Positions 1 to 7,661 of a stretch of DNA of 14,239 nucleotides are shown here, in pieces. Position numbers and translations under genes: made by a program. The stretch covers positions 1-14,239 of the forward strand of contig JAPUJU010000076.1 in NCBI GenBank assembly GCA_027296025.1, read 5' to 3'. Each line of letters starts with the position of its first letter. Positions within the stretch are counted from its first letter, which is position 1. Source of the DNA: a bacterium (GTDB taxonomy: Bacteria; Krumholzibacteriota; Krumholzibacteriia; WVZY01). Below the pieces are notes generated by a model. The model did not search any database, had not been told where the DNA came from, and saw only the letters and a list, made by a program, of their open reading frames with translations.

Positions 1-1
1 C

Positions 2-181
2 CCCGATGTAGTATTGGCTGCGGACCACATCATCGATCTGGGCCCCGAGGGAGGTGACGAGGGTGGCGAGGTGGTTGTGACCGGAACCCCAAACAACATA
101 GCGCAATGTACGGAGTCGCACACCGGTGCGATGCTTCGTGAACTCGTCGGGTTCACGACGACCGAAAAACACGCTTCCTGA
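2..181 (+). CDS. uvrA: UvrA, excinuclease ABC subunit A (C-terminal end, partial)
   Basis: The open frame entering from the left edge encodes 59 residues and ends at TGA 179-181. It contains HIIDLGPEGGDEGGEVVV followed by a GTP and then HTGAMLREL. This is the characteristic tail of UvrA, just after the H-loop of its second ATPase domain; the family consensus is roughly DxIIDLGPEGGxxGGxIVxxGTP...SxTGxxL. UvrA is the damage-sensing ATPase dimer of nucleotide excision repair and acts in the cytoplasm with UvrB and UvrC. Only the end is visible, so Walker A, the signature motifs and the zinc fingers cannot be checked. The tail after the TG motif (about 13 residues) is ordinary in length. The last base of the stop codon is the first base of the gcvT start (TGATG), so translation of the two is probably coupled. 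Confidence 0.9.
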   Translation, partial: PDVVLAADHIIDLGPEGGDEGGEVVVTGTPNNIAQCTESHTGAMLRELVGFTTTEKHAS

Positions 182-1290
182 TGAGTACTTCAAGACGAAC
201 ACCGCTGTCAGAGATACACGAAAAGCTCGGCGCAAAGATGGTAGACTTCGCGGGCTTCTGGATGCCGGTCGCCTACGGAAGCATCATCGAAGAGCACACT
301 GCCGTCCGGGAGCGCGTGGGGATGTTCGATGTAAGCCACATGGGCGAGTTTATCGTGACAGGCGACGGCGCGACGACATTCGTGAACGACATGATCACCA
401 ATGACTGCTCGAAACTAGGCCCCGGCGGTGTCCAGTACACTGCAATGTGCCGAGAGAACGGGACCGTTGTCGACGATCTACTGGTGTTCGTCCTCGATGA
501 TCGCGAGGTCATGCTAATTGTCAACGCGTCGAACATCGACAAGGATTTCGAGCACGTCGCGGCCAGAAAGAAGCCTGGCATCGAGCTGCGAAACGTGAGC
601 GATGACTTCGGGCTCCTGGCCGTTCAGGGGCCGGCATCGCGGGACATGTTGAAGAAGTGTTCGATGTTTCAACCGGTTTTGAAGGAGCTGGATGAGACGC
701 CCTACTATAAAGGGTTCCGGTTCGATGCCGGTGGCTCCGAGGTGTTCGTGACCCGGACGGGTTATACGGGCGAGTTGGGGTTCGAGATATTCGTTCCGGC
801 GTCGATGGCTGTCAGGGCCTGGAACGAGATCATGGAAACGGGAGCGGATAGCGGAATCTCTCCGATCGGACTGGGCGCCCGGGACACGCTCCGTTTTGAA
901 GCATCGTTCTGCCTGTACGGACACGAGCTGGATGATGAGACATCGCCGCTGGAAGCGGGACTCGACTGGATTGTGAAGCTCAAAAAGGAGCGGTTCACCG
1001 GCGATAAGGCGCTTCGCGAGGAAAAGGCGAACGGACCCCGGCGCGTACTCCGCGGGTTCGAATTCGAGGGGCGCAACATTCTCCGCCAGGGGTACGAAAT
1101 TCTCGGTGACGGCGAAGTGATCGGCAAAGTGACGAGCGGTACGTTTGCGCCGACGCTGCAGAAGAGTTTGTGCATGGCGCTGATCGACAGCGCGGCCGAT
1201 GATGCAGCGTCGTATTCGGCGAATATTCGAAATCGATCAGTTCCGGTGGCAAAATCCACGCTTCCGTTTTACAAGAGTCGAGCAAAATAG
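181..1290 (+). CDS. gcvT: Aminomethyltransferase, glycine cleavage system T protein
   Basis: A protein of 369 residues, the normal length for GcvT (about 360-375). It takes the aminomethyl group from lipoylated H protein and transfers the methylene to tetrahydrofolate, releasing ammonia and leaving reduced H protein; it is cytoplasmic. The N-terminus (TPLSEIHEKLGAKMVDFAGF) is typical of the family, which supports the start at 181. Visible landmarks are MFDVSHMGEF (48-57), GTVVDDLLVF (94-103, containing the acidic pair in the region of the catalytic Asp101 of characterised T proteins), RTGYTGELGFEIF (192-204) and GLGARDTLRFEASFCLYGHE (230-249), followed by the C-terminal barrel domain. No Shine-Dalgarno sequence is obvious, but the start overlaps the uvrA stop by one base (TGATG), so reinitiation is the likely route. 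It is the first of four contiguous gcv genes. No glycine riboswitch can precede it directly, because the upstream DNA shown is uvrA coding sequence. Confidence 0.96.
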   Translation: MSTSRRTPLSEIHEKLGAKMVDFAGFWMPVAYGSIIEEHTAVRERVGMFDVSHMGEFIVTGDGATTFVNDMITNDCSKLGPGGVQYTAMCRENGTVVDDLLVFVLDDREVMLIVNASNIDKDFEHVAARKKPGIELRNVSDDFGLLAVQGPASRDMLKKCSMFQPVLKELDETPYYKGFRFDAGGSEVFVTRTGYTGELGFEIFVPASMAVRAWNEIMETGADSGISPIGLGARDTLRFEASFCLYGHELDDETSPLEAGLDWIVKLKKERFTGDKALREEKANGPRRVLRGFEFEGRNILRQGYEILGDGEVIGKVTSGTFAPTLQKSLCMALIDSAADDAASYSANIRNRSVPVAKSTLPFYKSRAK

Positions 1291-1319
1291 GGCAAGCAGG
1301 TCAGTACGAAGGAGCAGCA

Positions 1320-1703
1320 ATGAATTTTGATAACATGCGTTTCACGAAAAACCACGAATGGGTTGCGTTTGAAAATGGATCCGATGTGGTGACCGTCGGC
1401 ATTACCGACTTTGCGGCTGGCGAGTTGGGTGACATCGTCTTCGTCGAGCTCCCCGAGATCGGCACGACCGTGGAAAGTATGCAAGCCATCGGAACCATCG
1501 AAGCCGTCAAGACCGTCGCTGATCTTTACTCCCCGGTGTCGGGCGTGGTCAAAGAGGTAAACGGAAGTCTCGAAGAGAACCCCGACGTAGTAAACAAGAG
1601 CCCCTTCAAAGACGGCTGGTTTCTGAAAATCGACCTGGAGGATCGCGCGCAACTCGACGATCTCATGGCCAAGTCGGACTACGACACCCTGGTTGGAAGG
1701 TAA
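1320..1703 (+). CDS. gcvH: Glycine cleavage system H protein (lipoyl carrier)
   Basis: A 127-residue protein, the standard H-protein length. H protein carries the lipoyl arm that shuttles the aminomethyl intermediate from P protein to T protein and then returns electrons to L protein. The N-terminal MRFTKNHEWV is canonical. The hybrid motif GTIEAVKTVADLYSPVSG contains the lysine to be lipoylated, K64 by my count, in the usual E-(A/S)-V-K context. GDIVFVELPEIG (37-48) and ENPDVVNKSPF further along are also family signatures. The start has a good ribosome site, AAGGAG at 1309-1314, five bases before ATG 1320. It lies 29 nt after gcvT and 2 nt before gcvPA. No oddities were seen. It would need lipoate ligase or LipB/LipA activity from elsewhere. 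Confidence 0.97.
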   Translation: MNFDNMRFTKNHEWVAFENGSDVVTVGITDFAAGELGDIVFVELPEIGTTVESMQAIGTIEAVKTVADLYSPVSGVVKEVNGSLEENPDVVNKSPFKDGWFLKIDLEDRAQLDDLMAKSDYDTLVGR

Positions 1704-1705
1704 GC

Positions 1706-3052
1706 ATGCCCTACATTTATCATACGGATGAGGAGCGGAGGGAAATGCTTGATGCGATCGGTCTCGAATCCGAGGATCAGCTTTTCACGCAGATCCCGGA
1801 AGCGTTTCGTTTGACGGAGCCGCTCGCGATTGGCACAGGCCTCAGCGAGTATGAGACCGTCCAGCACTTTCAGGAAATTGCCAGCAGGAACAATCCGGCT
1901 GGCGGCATGACGAGCTTTCTCGGCGGAGGCATCTACGACCACATCGTCCCTTCCGTTATAAAGCACCTAGCGGGCCGGTCGGAGTTCTACACCGCCTACA
2001 CGCCTTACCAGGCCGAGGTCAGCCAGGGCACGCTCCAGGTCATTTTCGAATACCAGTCGCTTATCTCGCGCCTCACCGGGTTGCCCGTTGCGAATGCGTC
2101 CATGTACGACGGGGCGACCGCGTTCGCGGAGGCTGCGCTCATGGCGGCAAAGGTGACGCGCCGTAGTCGGATTGTACACTCGACGAACATCAATCCGCGT
2201 TTCGTTGGCGTGCTTAAAACGTACGCGACCGCCCAGGACCTGCAGTTGATCGCCATCCCACACTCGGACAGTGGAGACATTGACCGCGACTCCCTGCTGG
2301 CCGAACTCGGCGACGAGGTTGCCGCCGTTCTTGTGCAGACTCCGAACTACTTCGGCGTCCTGGAAGCACCATGGAAAATTCGCGAGGCGATCACGAATGT
2401 CGGTGCTTTGCTTGTCGTGGCGGTGGACCCGTGTTCGCTTTCGATCTTCCGGTCGCCTGGAGACTACGGCGCCGACATCGCTGTTGGCGAAGGACAGATT
2501 CTTGGCAACGACATGAGCTTCGGTGGGCCACTGCTCGGTTTCATGGCGTGCAAGCAGAAATTTGTTCGGAGCCTTCCGGGGCGTCTCGTCAGTGAGACGA
2601 CCGACGTGGACGGGAAACGTGCGTTTACACTGACCCTGCAAACGCGCGAGCAGCACATTCGCCGTGAGAAAGCGACGTCAAACATTTGCACGAACCAGGG
2701 CCTTCTCGCCCTGAAGTCGACGGTCTACATGGCGCTTCTTGGGGAAACAGGATTTCACGAACTCGGGAAAATCTGTCACGCGCGGGCGCACGAACTCGCG
2801 TCGATGATCGAAGCGTCTCCCGGCTATTCACTGCGCTTCGACGGGCCGTACTTCCGTGAGTTCGTCGTCCGGTGTCCCGTTGACGCAACGACAGTAATCT
2901 CGGAGGCGCGCAAGGTCGGTATTCTGGCCGGAATTCCGCTCTCGAAGTTCTACGGAAGCAACGCAAAGAACGATTTGCTTGTCGCCGTCACGGAGAAACG
3001 AACGACACAGGACTTCGAAGCGTTCGGTTCGGTTCTCAAGAACGTATCGTAA
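1706..3052 (+). CDS. gcvPA: Glycine dehydrogenase (decarboxylating) subunit 1, P-protein alpha chain
   Basis: A 448-residue protein matching the N-terminal half of P protein, which is a separate chain (about 440-450 residues) in organisms with split GcvP. With subunit 2 it forms the PLP-dependent decarboxylase that releases CO2 from glycine and loads the aminomethyl group on the H-protein lipoyl arm. Family blocks visible are FLGGGIYDHIVPSVIKHLAG (71-90), SEFYTAYTPYQAEVSQGTLQ (92-111), NASMYDGATAFAEA, and later the QTREQHIRREKATSNICTNQ region. This chain has the aminotransferase-like fold but lacks the PLP lysine, which lies on gcvPB. ATG 1706 sits 2 nt after the gcvH stop. GGAAGG at 1695-1700 lies within the end of gcvH, five bases before the ATG, and can serve as ribosome site. 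It is 9 nt upstream of gcvPB. Confidence 0.96.
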   Translation: MPYIYHTDEERREMLDAIGLESEDQLFTQIPEAFRLTEPLAIGTGLSEYETVQHFQEIASRNNPAGGMTSFLGGGIYDHIVPSVIKHLAGRSEFYTAYTPYQAEVSQGTLQVIFEYQSLISRLTGLPVANASMYDGATAFAEAALMAAKVTRRSRIVHSTNINPRFVGVLKTYATAQDLQLIAIPHSDSGDIDRDSLLAELGDEVAAVLVQTPNYFGVLEAPWKIREAITNVGALLVVAVDPCSLSIFRSPGDYGADIAVGEGQILGNDMSFGGPLLGFMACKQKFVRSLPGRLVSETTDVDGKRAFTLTLQTREQHIRREKATSNICTNQGLLALKSTVYMALLGETGFHELGKICHARAHELASMIEASPGYSLRFDGPYFREFVVRCPVDATTVISEARKVGILAGIPLSKFYGSNAKNDLLVAVTEKRTTQDFEAFGSVLKNVS

Positions 3053-3061
3053 GAAAAAGAT

Positions 3062-4501
3062 ATGCCGCGAACATTATTCGAAATGAGCAAGAAGGGCCGG
3101 CGCGGTTACCGCTTTGCAGGCGAGCCGGCCGCGGCGCCGACCAGTGTGAGCGATGAGTACCTTCGCCGGGACCGGCCGGGTCTTCCGCACGTGAGCGAAC
3201 CCGGTGTGGTCAGGCACTTCATCGAACTCTCGATCCTGAACCACCACATCGACAAGAACCTCTACCCGCTCGGAAGTTGCACAATGAAGTACAACCCGAA
3301 GGTGAACGAGGATGTAGCGGCGATGCTCGGATTCTCGGGCCTGCACCCGGAACAGTCCGACGCGGACACACAGGGCGCGCTGGAAGTGATTCACGCGCTC
3401 GAAGAAAAGCTCTGCGCAATCGCGGGAATGGATGCGTTTTCGTTGTCAACGGCGGCGGGTGCACACGGCGAGCTCGTCGGCATGCTCATTGCAAAGAAAT
3501 ACTTTGCGGACCGCGGTGAAAACCGGCACAAGGTGCTCGTTCCGGATTCAGCACACGGCACGAACCCCGCGAGTGCGCATATGGTGGGTTACACCAACCA
3601 CTCGATACCGTCGGGTGAAAACGGTGAGGTCGATCTCGATGTGTTGCGCGAAACCATCGACGAAGACACTGCGGTGTTGATGCTGACCGTTCCTAACACA
3701 CTCGGGATTTTCGAGAGCCAGATCGGCGAGATCCTGAAGATCGCTCACGATCACGGCGTGCTGTGTTACATGGACGGAGCCAATCTCAACGCGCTTCTGG
3801 GGCGCGCGCGCCCCGGCGATTTCGGCTTCGACATCATGCACATCAACCTTCACAAAACGTTTTCAACGCCGCACGGCGGTGGCGGACCGGGCTCCGGTCC
3901 GGTGGGGGTCAAGAAAGAGCTCGCGAAATATCTTCCCGGGCCGCGTGTCCGTAAAGACGGCGGCGAGTTTCACCTCGACCGCAAGAATCCGAACAGCATC
4001 GGCTTCATCCATTCATACTTTGGAAACTTCGGGATCTACTTGAGGGCCCTGACGTACATCACGCGCCACGGTGCCGAGGGGCTCAAGCGGATCAGCGCTA
4101 CGGCGAACCTGAACGCGAATTACCTCGCGAACGCATTGGGCGATCTGTATCCCATTCCGTACGGCAAGCGTTGCATGCACGAGTTCGTCGCATCCGGTGA
4201 ACAGTATCGCAAGTACGGTGTCAAGACGCTGGACATTGCGAAGCGGCTGCTCGATTTCGGTTATCACGCGCCGACGATTTATTTTCCGCTTATCGTTTCG
4301 GAAGCGCTGATGATCGAACCCACGGAAACAGAGAGCAAGGAAACGCTCGACCGATTCATCGACGTCATGAAACAGATTGCCAAAGAGGCGGCCGAGAATC
4401 CCGAACTTCTAAGGTCGGCACCGCACGAAACACCGGTCCGGCGCCTCGACGAGGTGACGGCGAACCGCAAGCCGATTCTCACCGCGCCGCTGCAAGAGTA
4501 G
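3062..4501 (+). CDS. gcvPB: Glycine dehydrogenase (decarboxylating) subunit 2, P-protein beta chain
   Basis: A 479-residue protein, the usual size for the catalytic C-terminal half of a split P protein. The PLP-binding lysine is visible in MHINLHKTFSTPHGGGGPGS; by codon count it is K265 (AAA at 3854-3856). Other landmarks are YPLGSCTMKYNPK near residues 68-80, AHGTNPASAHMVGY (164-177) and the metal/PLP-proximal MDGANLNALLG (237-247). The C-terminus PTETESKETLDRF followed by a helix is also typical. With GcvPA it catalyses the first step of glycine cleavage. Start ATG 3062 follows the gcvPA stop by 9 nt with only a purine-rich AAGAAAAAGA tract as ribosome site; the next Met (residue 8) would remove part of the conserved LFEMSKKGRRGYRF start, so 3062 is preferred. 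The dppB-like gene begins 7 nt after its stop. Confidence 0.97.
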   Translation: MPRTLFEMSKKGRRGYRFAGEPAAAPTSVSDEYLRRDRPGLPHVSEPGVVRHFIELSILNHHIDKNLYPLGSCTMKYNPKVNEDVAAMLGFSGLHPEQSDADTQGALEVIHALEEKLCAIAGMDAFSLSTAAGAHGELVGMLIAKKYFADRGENRHKVLVPDSAHGTNPASAHMVGYTNHSIPSGENGEVDLDVLRETIDEDTAVLMLTVPNTLGIFESQIGEILKIAHDHGVLCYMDGANLNALLGRARPGDFGFDIMHINLHKTFSTPHGGGGPGSGPVGVKKELAKYLPGPRVRKDGGEFHLDRKNPNSIGFIHSYFGNFGIYLRALTYITRHGAEGLKRISATANLNANYLANALGDLYPIPYGKRCMHEFVASGEQYRKYGVKTLDIAKRLLDFGYHAPTIYFPLIVSEALMIEPTETESKETLDRFIDVMKQIAKEAAENPELLRSAPHETPVRRLDEVTANRKPILTAPLQE

Positions 4502-4508
4502 TCTGCCT

Positions 4509-5495
4509 ATGATCCGATTTCTTTTGCGTCGGTTGCTTCACGCGGGAATCCTCATCTTTGTCGTCGTCACTGCGTCGTTCTTCATCATCAAGTTTGCTCC
4601 CGGTGACCCGCTGACCCGCTACTACAGTCCGGCGATCGATCCAGCTGCGATGGATCTCGTGCGGCGACAGATGGGCCTCGAAGACCCGCTGCCGATTCAG
4701 TATCTGAAAACGATGCGAAGTTTCCTTGTGGGTAACTTCGGCATGAGCACGTCCGAGTACCGTCCCGTCTCCGCGATTCTGGCCGAAGCCATCCCGCGAA
4801 CCCTGATCCTCACGGGCACGGCGCTCCTGATACAGGTCTTGCTCGGGGTCGCGCTCGGCATGCTTTCGGCCGCCCGGCGCCACGGCATTCTCGACCGGGC
4901 CCTCTCGTTGTTTTTTCTCGTTCTGTATTCGATCCCGTCGTTTTATCTCGCGTTCATCCTGGTCGCTTTCTTTTCGCTCAAGCTCGGGTATCTCCCGTCG
5001 GCGAGCATGTATTCGCTCCAAGTTGGCGACGGCATATGGGACGTGGTTCGAGATCGTGCCGCACACATGGTACTGCCCGTTGCGGTACTCGCCCTGGGCA
5101 GTGCCGCATCACTTGCGCGTTTCACGCGCGGGAGCCTGCTGGATGTGATTCGCAAAGATTACGTACAGACCGCGCGTGCAAAAGGAGTTACTGAGGGAAA
5201 GATCATGCGTCGGCACGTGTTCAAGAACGCGCTGCCCGAAATTCTGACGGTCGTCGGGCTCAGCGTGCCGATTCTTCTCGGGGGAGCTGTCGTGGTCGAG
5301 AAAGTTTTTGCGTGGCCGGGAATGGGATCATTGGTCGTCGACTCAATTTTTGCGCGCGACTATCCCGTCATCCTTGCAGTGAATTTCGTCGGAGCGTGCA
5401 TGGTGGTTCTTGGAAATCTTCTCGCCGATGTCTCGTATTACTTCGTTGATCCGAGAATCAAACTGCCGACCGGTTCGGAACCAGTGTCCGGTTGA
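4509..5495 (+). CDS. dppB: Peptide ABC transporter permease, DppB/OppB family
   Basis: A 328-residue inner-membrane protein. The start MIRFLLRRLLHAG is typical of DppB/OppB (short basic N-terminus, then the first membrane helix, about 9-31). Then come PGDP, the periplasmic segment containing RRQMGLEDPLPIQY (52-65), and membrane segments near 98-120, 130-155, 187-205, 245-265 and 285-312. The cytoplasmic coupling (EAA-type) loop lies at 217-245 and contains DYVQTARAKG and the NALPEIL element. The C-terminus YYFVDPRIK is a family hallmark. It forms half of the transmembrane channel of a dipeptide/oligopeptide (or nickel/peptide) importer with the next gene. Substrate cannot be decided from the permease; the gene symbol denotes family only. 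No clear Shine-Dalgarno is visible; the 7-nt gap after gcvPB suggests translational coupling and co-transcription with the glycine cleavage genes. Confidence 0.93.
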   Translation: MIRFLLRRLLHAGILIFVVVTASFFIIKFAPGDPLTRYYSPAIDPAAMDLVRRQMGLEDPLPIQYLKTMRSFLVGNFGMSTSEYRPVSAILAEAIPRTLILTGTALLIQVLLGVALGMLSAARRHGILDRALSLFFLVLYSIPSFYLAFILVAFFSLKLGYLPSASMYSLQVGDGIWDVVRDRAAHMVLPVAVLALGSAASLARFTRGSLLDVIRKDYVQTARAKGVTEGKIMRRHVFKNALPEILTVVGLSVPILLGGAVVVEKVFAWPGMGSLVVDSIFARDYPVILAVNFVGACMVVLGNLLADVSYYFVDPRIKLPTGSEPVSG

Positions 5496-5504
5496 GGACT
5501 CGCT

Positions 5505-6590
5505 ATGAAAAATGAGGTGTTGAAAAATCTTTCGCGCTGGCTGCCGCCGCTCACTTCACACAACCTGGGCTGGCTCGGCGGTATCGTCAGTGTGTTCTTT
5601 TATGTCTACCTGCTCGTCGTCCTTGTCCGTGGCGGCGCTTTGTGGGGCGTATCTTCGACCGTCGAACACCTGGCCGTTCTTGCCGGGTTGAGTGTTCTTT
5701 ATTTTGCCGGCTCATCCGCACGCTGGATCGAAAACCGCCCCGTGGCGGAACGTCTTCGCTCCTACTTCGCGCGGATGCAGCGAGACCGCGTCGCTGTCGT
5801 CGGAGCGTCGCTGCTCGTGGCTTTCCTGTGCGTTGCCGCCCTGGCGCCGCTTCTCGCACCGTACGATCCGGTCGCGCAGTCCAATCCGGCGCTCGAACGG
5901 TACCGGCCGCCGTCGGTTGAACATCCGATGGGGACCGACAAGTTCGGGCGCGACGTGTTGAGCCGAGTTATCTACGGCAGCCGCATTTCGCTCGCCGTTG
6001 GTTTTCTTGCGGTCGTGCTCGCGGCTGTTTTCGGAATGTTCGTCGGTGCATTTTCCGGCTATCTTGGGGGACGATGGGATGAGGCAGTCATGCGGGTGGT
6101 CGATGGGCTGTTGTCATTTCCACGCCTGCTGCTCGCATTGACGCTGACCGCTTTCTTCGTGAATACGTTCTGGCTCGTCGTTGCTGTGCTCGCTGCGACC
6201 GGTTGGATGGGTGTTGCGCGTCTCGTACGTGTACGCGTGCTCTCATTGAAGGAGAGGGACTTCGTCCAGGCGGCCGTCGCGACGGGAGCGGGACGGACAC
6301 GGATCGTTATGCGACACCTCGTTCCCGAAATCCTCGGCACGGTCGTGGTGGCGGCCACGCTTCGTGTCGGCACCATTATTCTTCTGGAATCGTACCTGTC
6401 CTTTCTGGGTCTCGGTGTTCAGCCGCCGGTGGCGAGCTGGGGGAGCATGGTGCTCGACGGACGGGAGGTTCTTCTCTCCGCCTGGTGGGTCTCGGCGTTT
6501 CCGGGCCTCGCGATCGTTGTGGCCGTTGTTGCGTGTAATCTTCTCGGCGACGGTTTGCGGGATGCGCTGGACACACAGGGCTACCGTTAG
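5505..6590 (+). CDS. dppC: Peptide ABC transporter permease, DppC/OppC family, with extended N-terminus
   Basis: A 361-residue inner-membrane protein, about 60 longer than usual for DppC/OppC (about 290-305). The extra part is N-terminal: hydrophobic stretches at about 22-44 and 53-72 look like two additional membrane helices. They precede the canonical OppC start (QRDRVAVVGASLLVAFL, about 92-108), which is followed by LAPYDP. The family signature HPMGTDKFGRDVLSRVIYGS lies at 140-159. The EAA-type coupling loop is at 252-278 (DFVQAAVATGAG, then HLVPEIL). The C-terminal LGDGLRDALD is typical. It pairs with the DppB-like permease. GAGGA at 5494-5498, overlapping the dppB stop, is a good ribosome site six bases before ATG 5505. 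This supports the long start, so the extension is likely real and not a mis-called start. The stop codon lies inside a terminator-like hairpin. Confidence 0.93.
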   Translation: MKNEVLKNLSRWLPPLTSHNLGWLGGIVSVFFYVYLLVVLVRGGALWGVSSTVEHLAVLAGLSVLYFAGSSARWIENRPVAERLRSYFARMQRDRVAVVGASLLVAFLCVAALAPLLAPYDPVAQSNPALERYRPPSVEHPMGTDKFGRDVLSRVIYGSRISLAVGFLAVVLAAVFGMFVGAFSGYLGGRWDEAVMRVVDGLLSFPRLLLALTLTAFFVNTFWLVVAVLAATGWMGVARLVRVRVLSLKERDFVQAAVATGAGRTRIVMRHLVPEILGTVVVAATLRVGTIILLESYLSFLGLGVQPPVASWGSMVLDGREVLLSAWWVSAFPGLAIVVAVVACNLLGDGLRDALDTQGYR

Positions 6591-6603
6591 CCCTTGTCTT
6601 TTT
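6577..6603 (+). terminator. Terminator-like hairpin overlapping the dppC stop codon
   Basis: AGGGCTA at 6577-6583 and TAGCCCT at 6588-6594 form a 7-bp perfect stem with loop CCGT. The stem is followed by TGTC and then TTTTT (6599-6603). The dppC stop TAG (6588-6590) lies within the right arm. This has the layout of a modest intrinsic terminator, but it stands between permease and ATPase genes of one transporter. It may therefore act as a partial attenuator, or may be occluded by ribosomes finishing dppC. Confidence 0.45.
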
Positions 6604-6605
6604 CC

Positions 6606-6635
6606 TTGATCCTGAATGAGATATCTCTCTAGAGT
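6606..6635 (+). promoter_or_regulatory. Weak promoter candidate and overlapping palindromes upstream of dppD
   Basis: TTGATC (6606-6611) and TAGAGT (6630-6635), 18 nt apart, each match the sigma70 consensus at four of six positions. Between and across them are a perfect 10-bp palindrome GAGATATCTC (6618-6627) and an 8-bp palindrome CTCTAGAG (6627-6634). This could be an internal promoter with an operator that restarts transcription after the hairpin at the dppC stop. The match is poor enough to be chance. Confidence 0.2.
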
Positions 6636-6638
6636 CGA

Positions 6639-7661
6639 ATGCCCGATGACGCCGGGCCCGACCCCATGGCATCGCTCATCAAGATAAGGAATCTGGTCTG
6701 CAGCTTTCAGACCGAGCACGGTCGAGTGCGTGCCGTCGACGGGGTCAGCTTGGAGATCCGTAAGGGAGAAACCCTCGGGGTCGTCGGTGAGAGTGGTTGC
6801 GGCAAAACGGTTACGGCGCTCGCTGTCATGCGCCTCATTCAAGACCCACCGGGGCGCATCGATTCGGGCGAGATATTATATAAGGATCGGAACCTCCTGG
6901 ACCTGCCCGAGTCCGAGATGCGGAGCGTTCGTGGGAACGAGATTTCGATGATCTTCCAGGAACCGATGACAAGCCTGAACCCGGTCTTCACGTGTGGCTA
7001 CCAGATCGACGAAGCAGTCCTGCTTCACCAGAACGTTCGCAAGAAAGAGGCTCGTGAGCGAACTATCGAAATGCTCGACGTCGTCGGGATCCCCGATCCC
7101 GCGGGGTGCGCAAAAGCGTACCCGCATCAGTTGAGTGGCGGAATGTGCCAGCGGGTAATGATTGCGATGGCGCTCTCGTGCCATCCGAGTTTGTTGATCG
7201 CCGACGAACCCACGACGGCGCTCGATGTAACGATCCAGGCTCAGATTCTCGACTTGCTGTGGACGCTCCAGCAGAAGTTCGATATGGCCGTGCTAATGAT
7301 CACGCACGACCTCGGTGTCATTGCGGAGACGGCGAGCCGCGTCGTCGTTATGTACGCGGGCCAGGCGGTGGAAGAGGCGGATGTGGAATCGATTTTCGCC
7401 GACGCTCGCCATCCCTATACGATCGGATTGCAGGCGTCGATTCCACGGATTTCGCAACGCTCGGAACGGTTGCCGGTCATACCGGGAACCGTTCCCGTCC
7501 CGGGAAGTCACCCCTCCGGTTGCCGGTTTTCGGACCGTTGTCCGTTCGTCGAAGACAAATGTAGGAAAGATCCGATTGAGATGCGTGAAGTGTCACCGGG
7601 GCACCGTATACGATGCTGGAAAGACGTCACCGCGGTGACGTCCGCACGGGAAACTCGATGA
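6639..7661 (+). CDS. dppD: Peptide ABC transporter ATP-binding protein, DppD/OppD family
   Basis: A 340-residue cytoplasmic ATPase that powers the peptide importer as a heterodimer with the next gene. Visible are Walker A GESGCGKT (50-57), Q-loop Q107 in IFQEPMTSLNP, signature LSGGMCQR (165-172), Walker B LLIADEP (185-191) and H-loop H223 in ITHDLG. The C-terminal oligopeptide-transporter domain begins at about HPYTIGL (258-264). Four cysteines (C295, C301, C308, C326) lie in this domain. The equivalent cluster binds [4Fe-4S] in the structurally characterised Thermoanaerobacter DppD; this is family knowledge transferred here. Start choice is uncertain: ATG 6639 has only a weak AGAG upstream, and ATG 6666 (Met10, MASLIKIRNL) fits the usual family N-terminus but also lacks a ribosome site. 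It follows dppC by 48 nt, the largest gap in the operon, and overlaps dppF by ATGA. Confidence 0.93.
   Translation: MPDDAGPDPMASLIKIRNLVCSFQTEHGRVRAVDGVSLEIRKGETLGVVGESGCGKTVTALAVMRLIQDPPGRIDSGEILYKDRNLLDLPESEMRSVRGNEISMIFQEPMTSLNPVFTCGYQIDEAVLLHQNVRKKEARERTIEMLDVVGIPDPAGCAKAYPHQLSGGMCQRVMIAMALSCHPSLLIADEPTTALDVTIQAQILDLLWTLQQKFDMAVLMITHDLGVIAETASRVVVMYAGQAVEEADVESIFADARHPYTIGLQASIPRISQRSERLPVIPGTVPVPGSHPSGCRFSDRCPFVEDKCRKDPIEMREVSPGHRIRCWKDVTAVTSARETR

Noticed and set aside
1..180. Glycine riboswitch upstream of gcvT
   Set aside because: The upstream DNA is fully accounted for as uvrA coding sequence, and no tandem aptamer-like structure is evident.
1967..2656. Minus-strand open frame of 229 codons opposite gcvPA
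   Set aside because: gcvPA is unmistakable in the plus frame. The antisense product has shadow-type composition.
6243..6842. Minus-strand open frame of 199 codons spanning the dppC-dppD junction
   Set aside because: It covers the ends of two well-supported plus-strand genes and the hairpin, with no motif or plausible start signals.
7613..7657. Earlier start for the DppF-like protein
   Set aside because: It would overlap dppD by 49 nt and add 15 basic residues not typical of the family. ATG 7658 gives the standard ATGA overlap.
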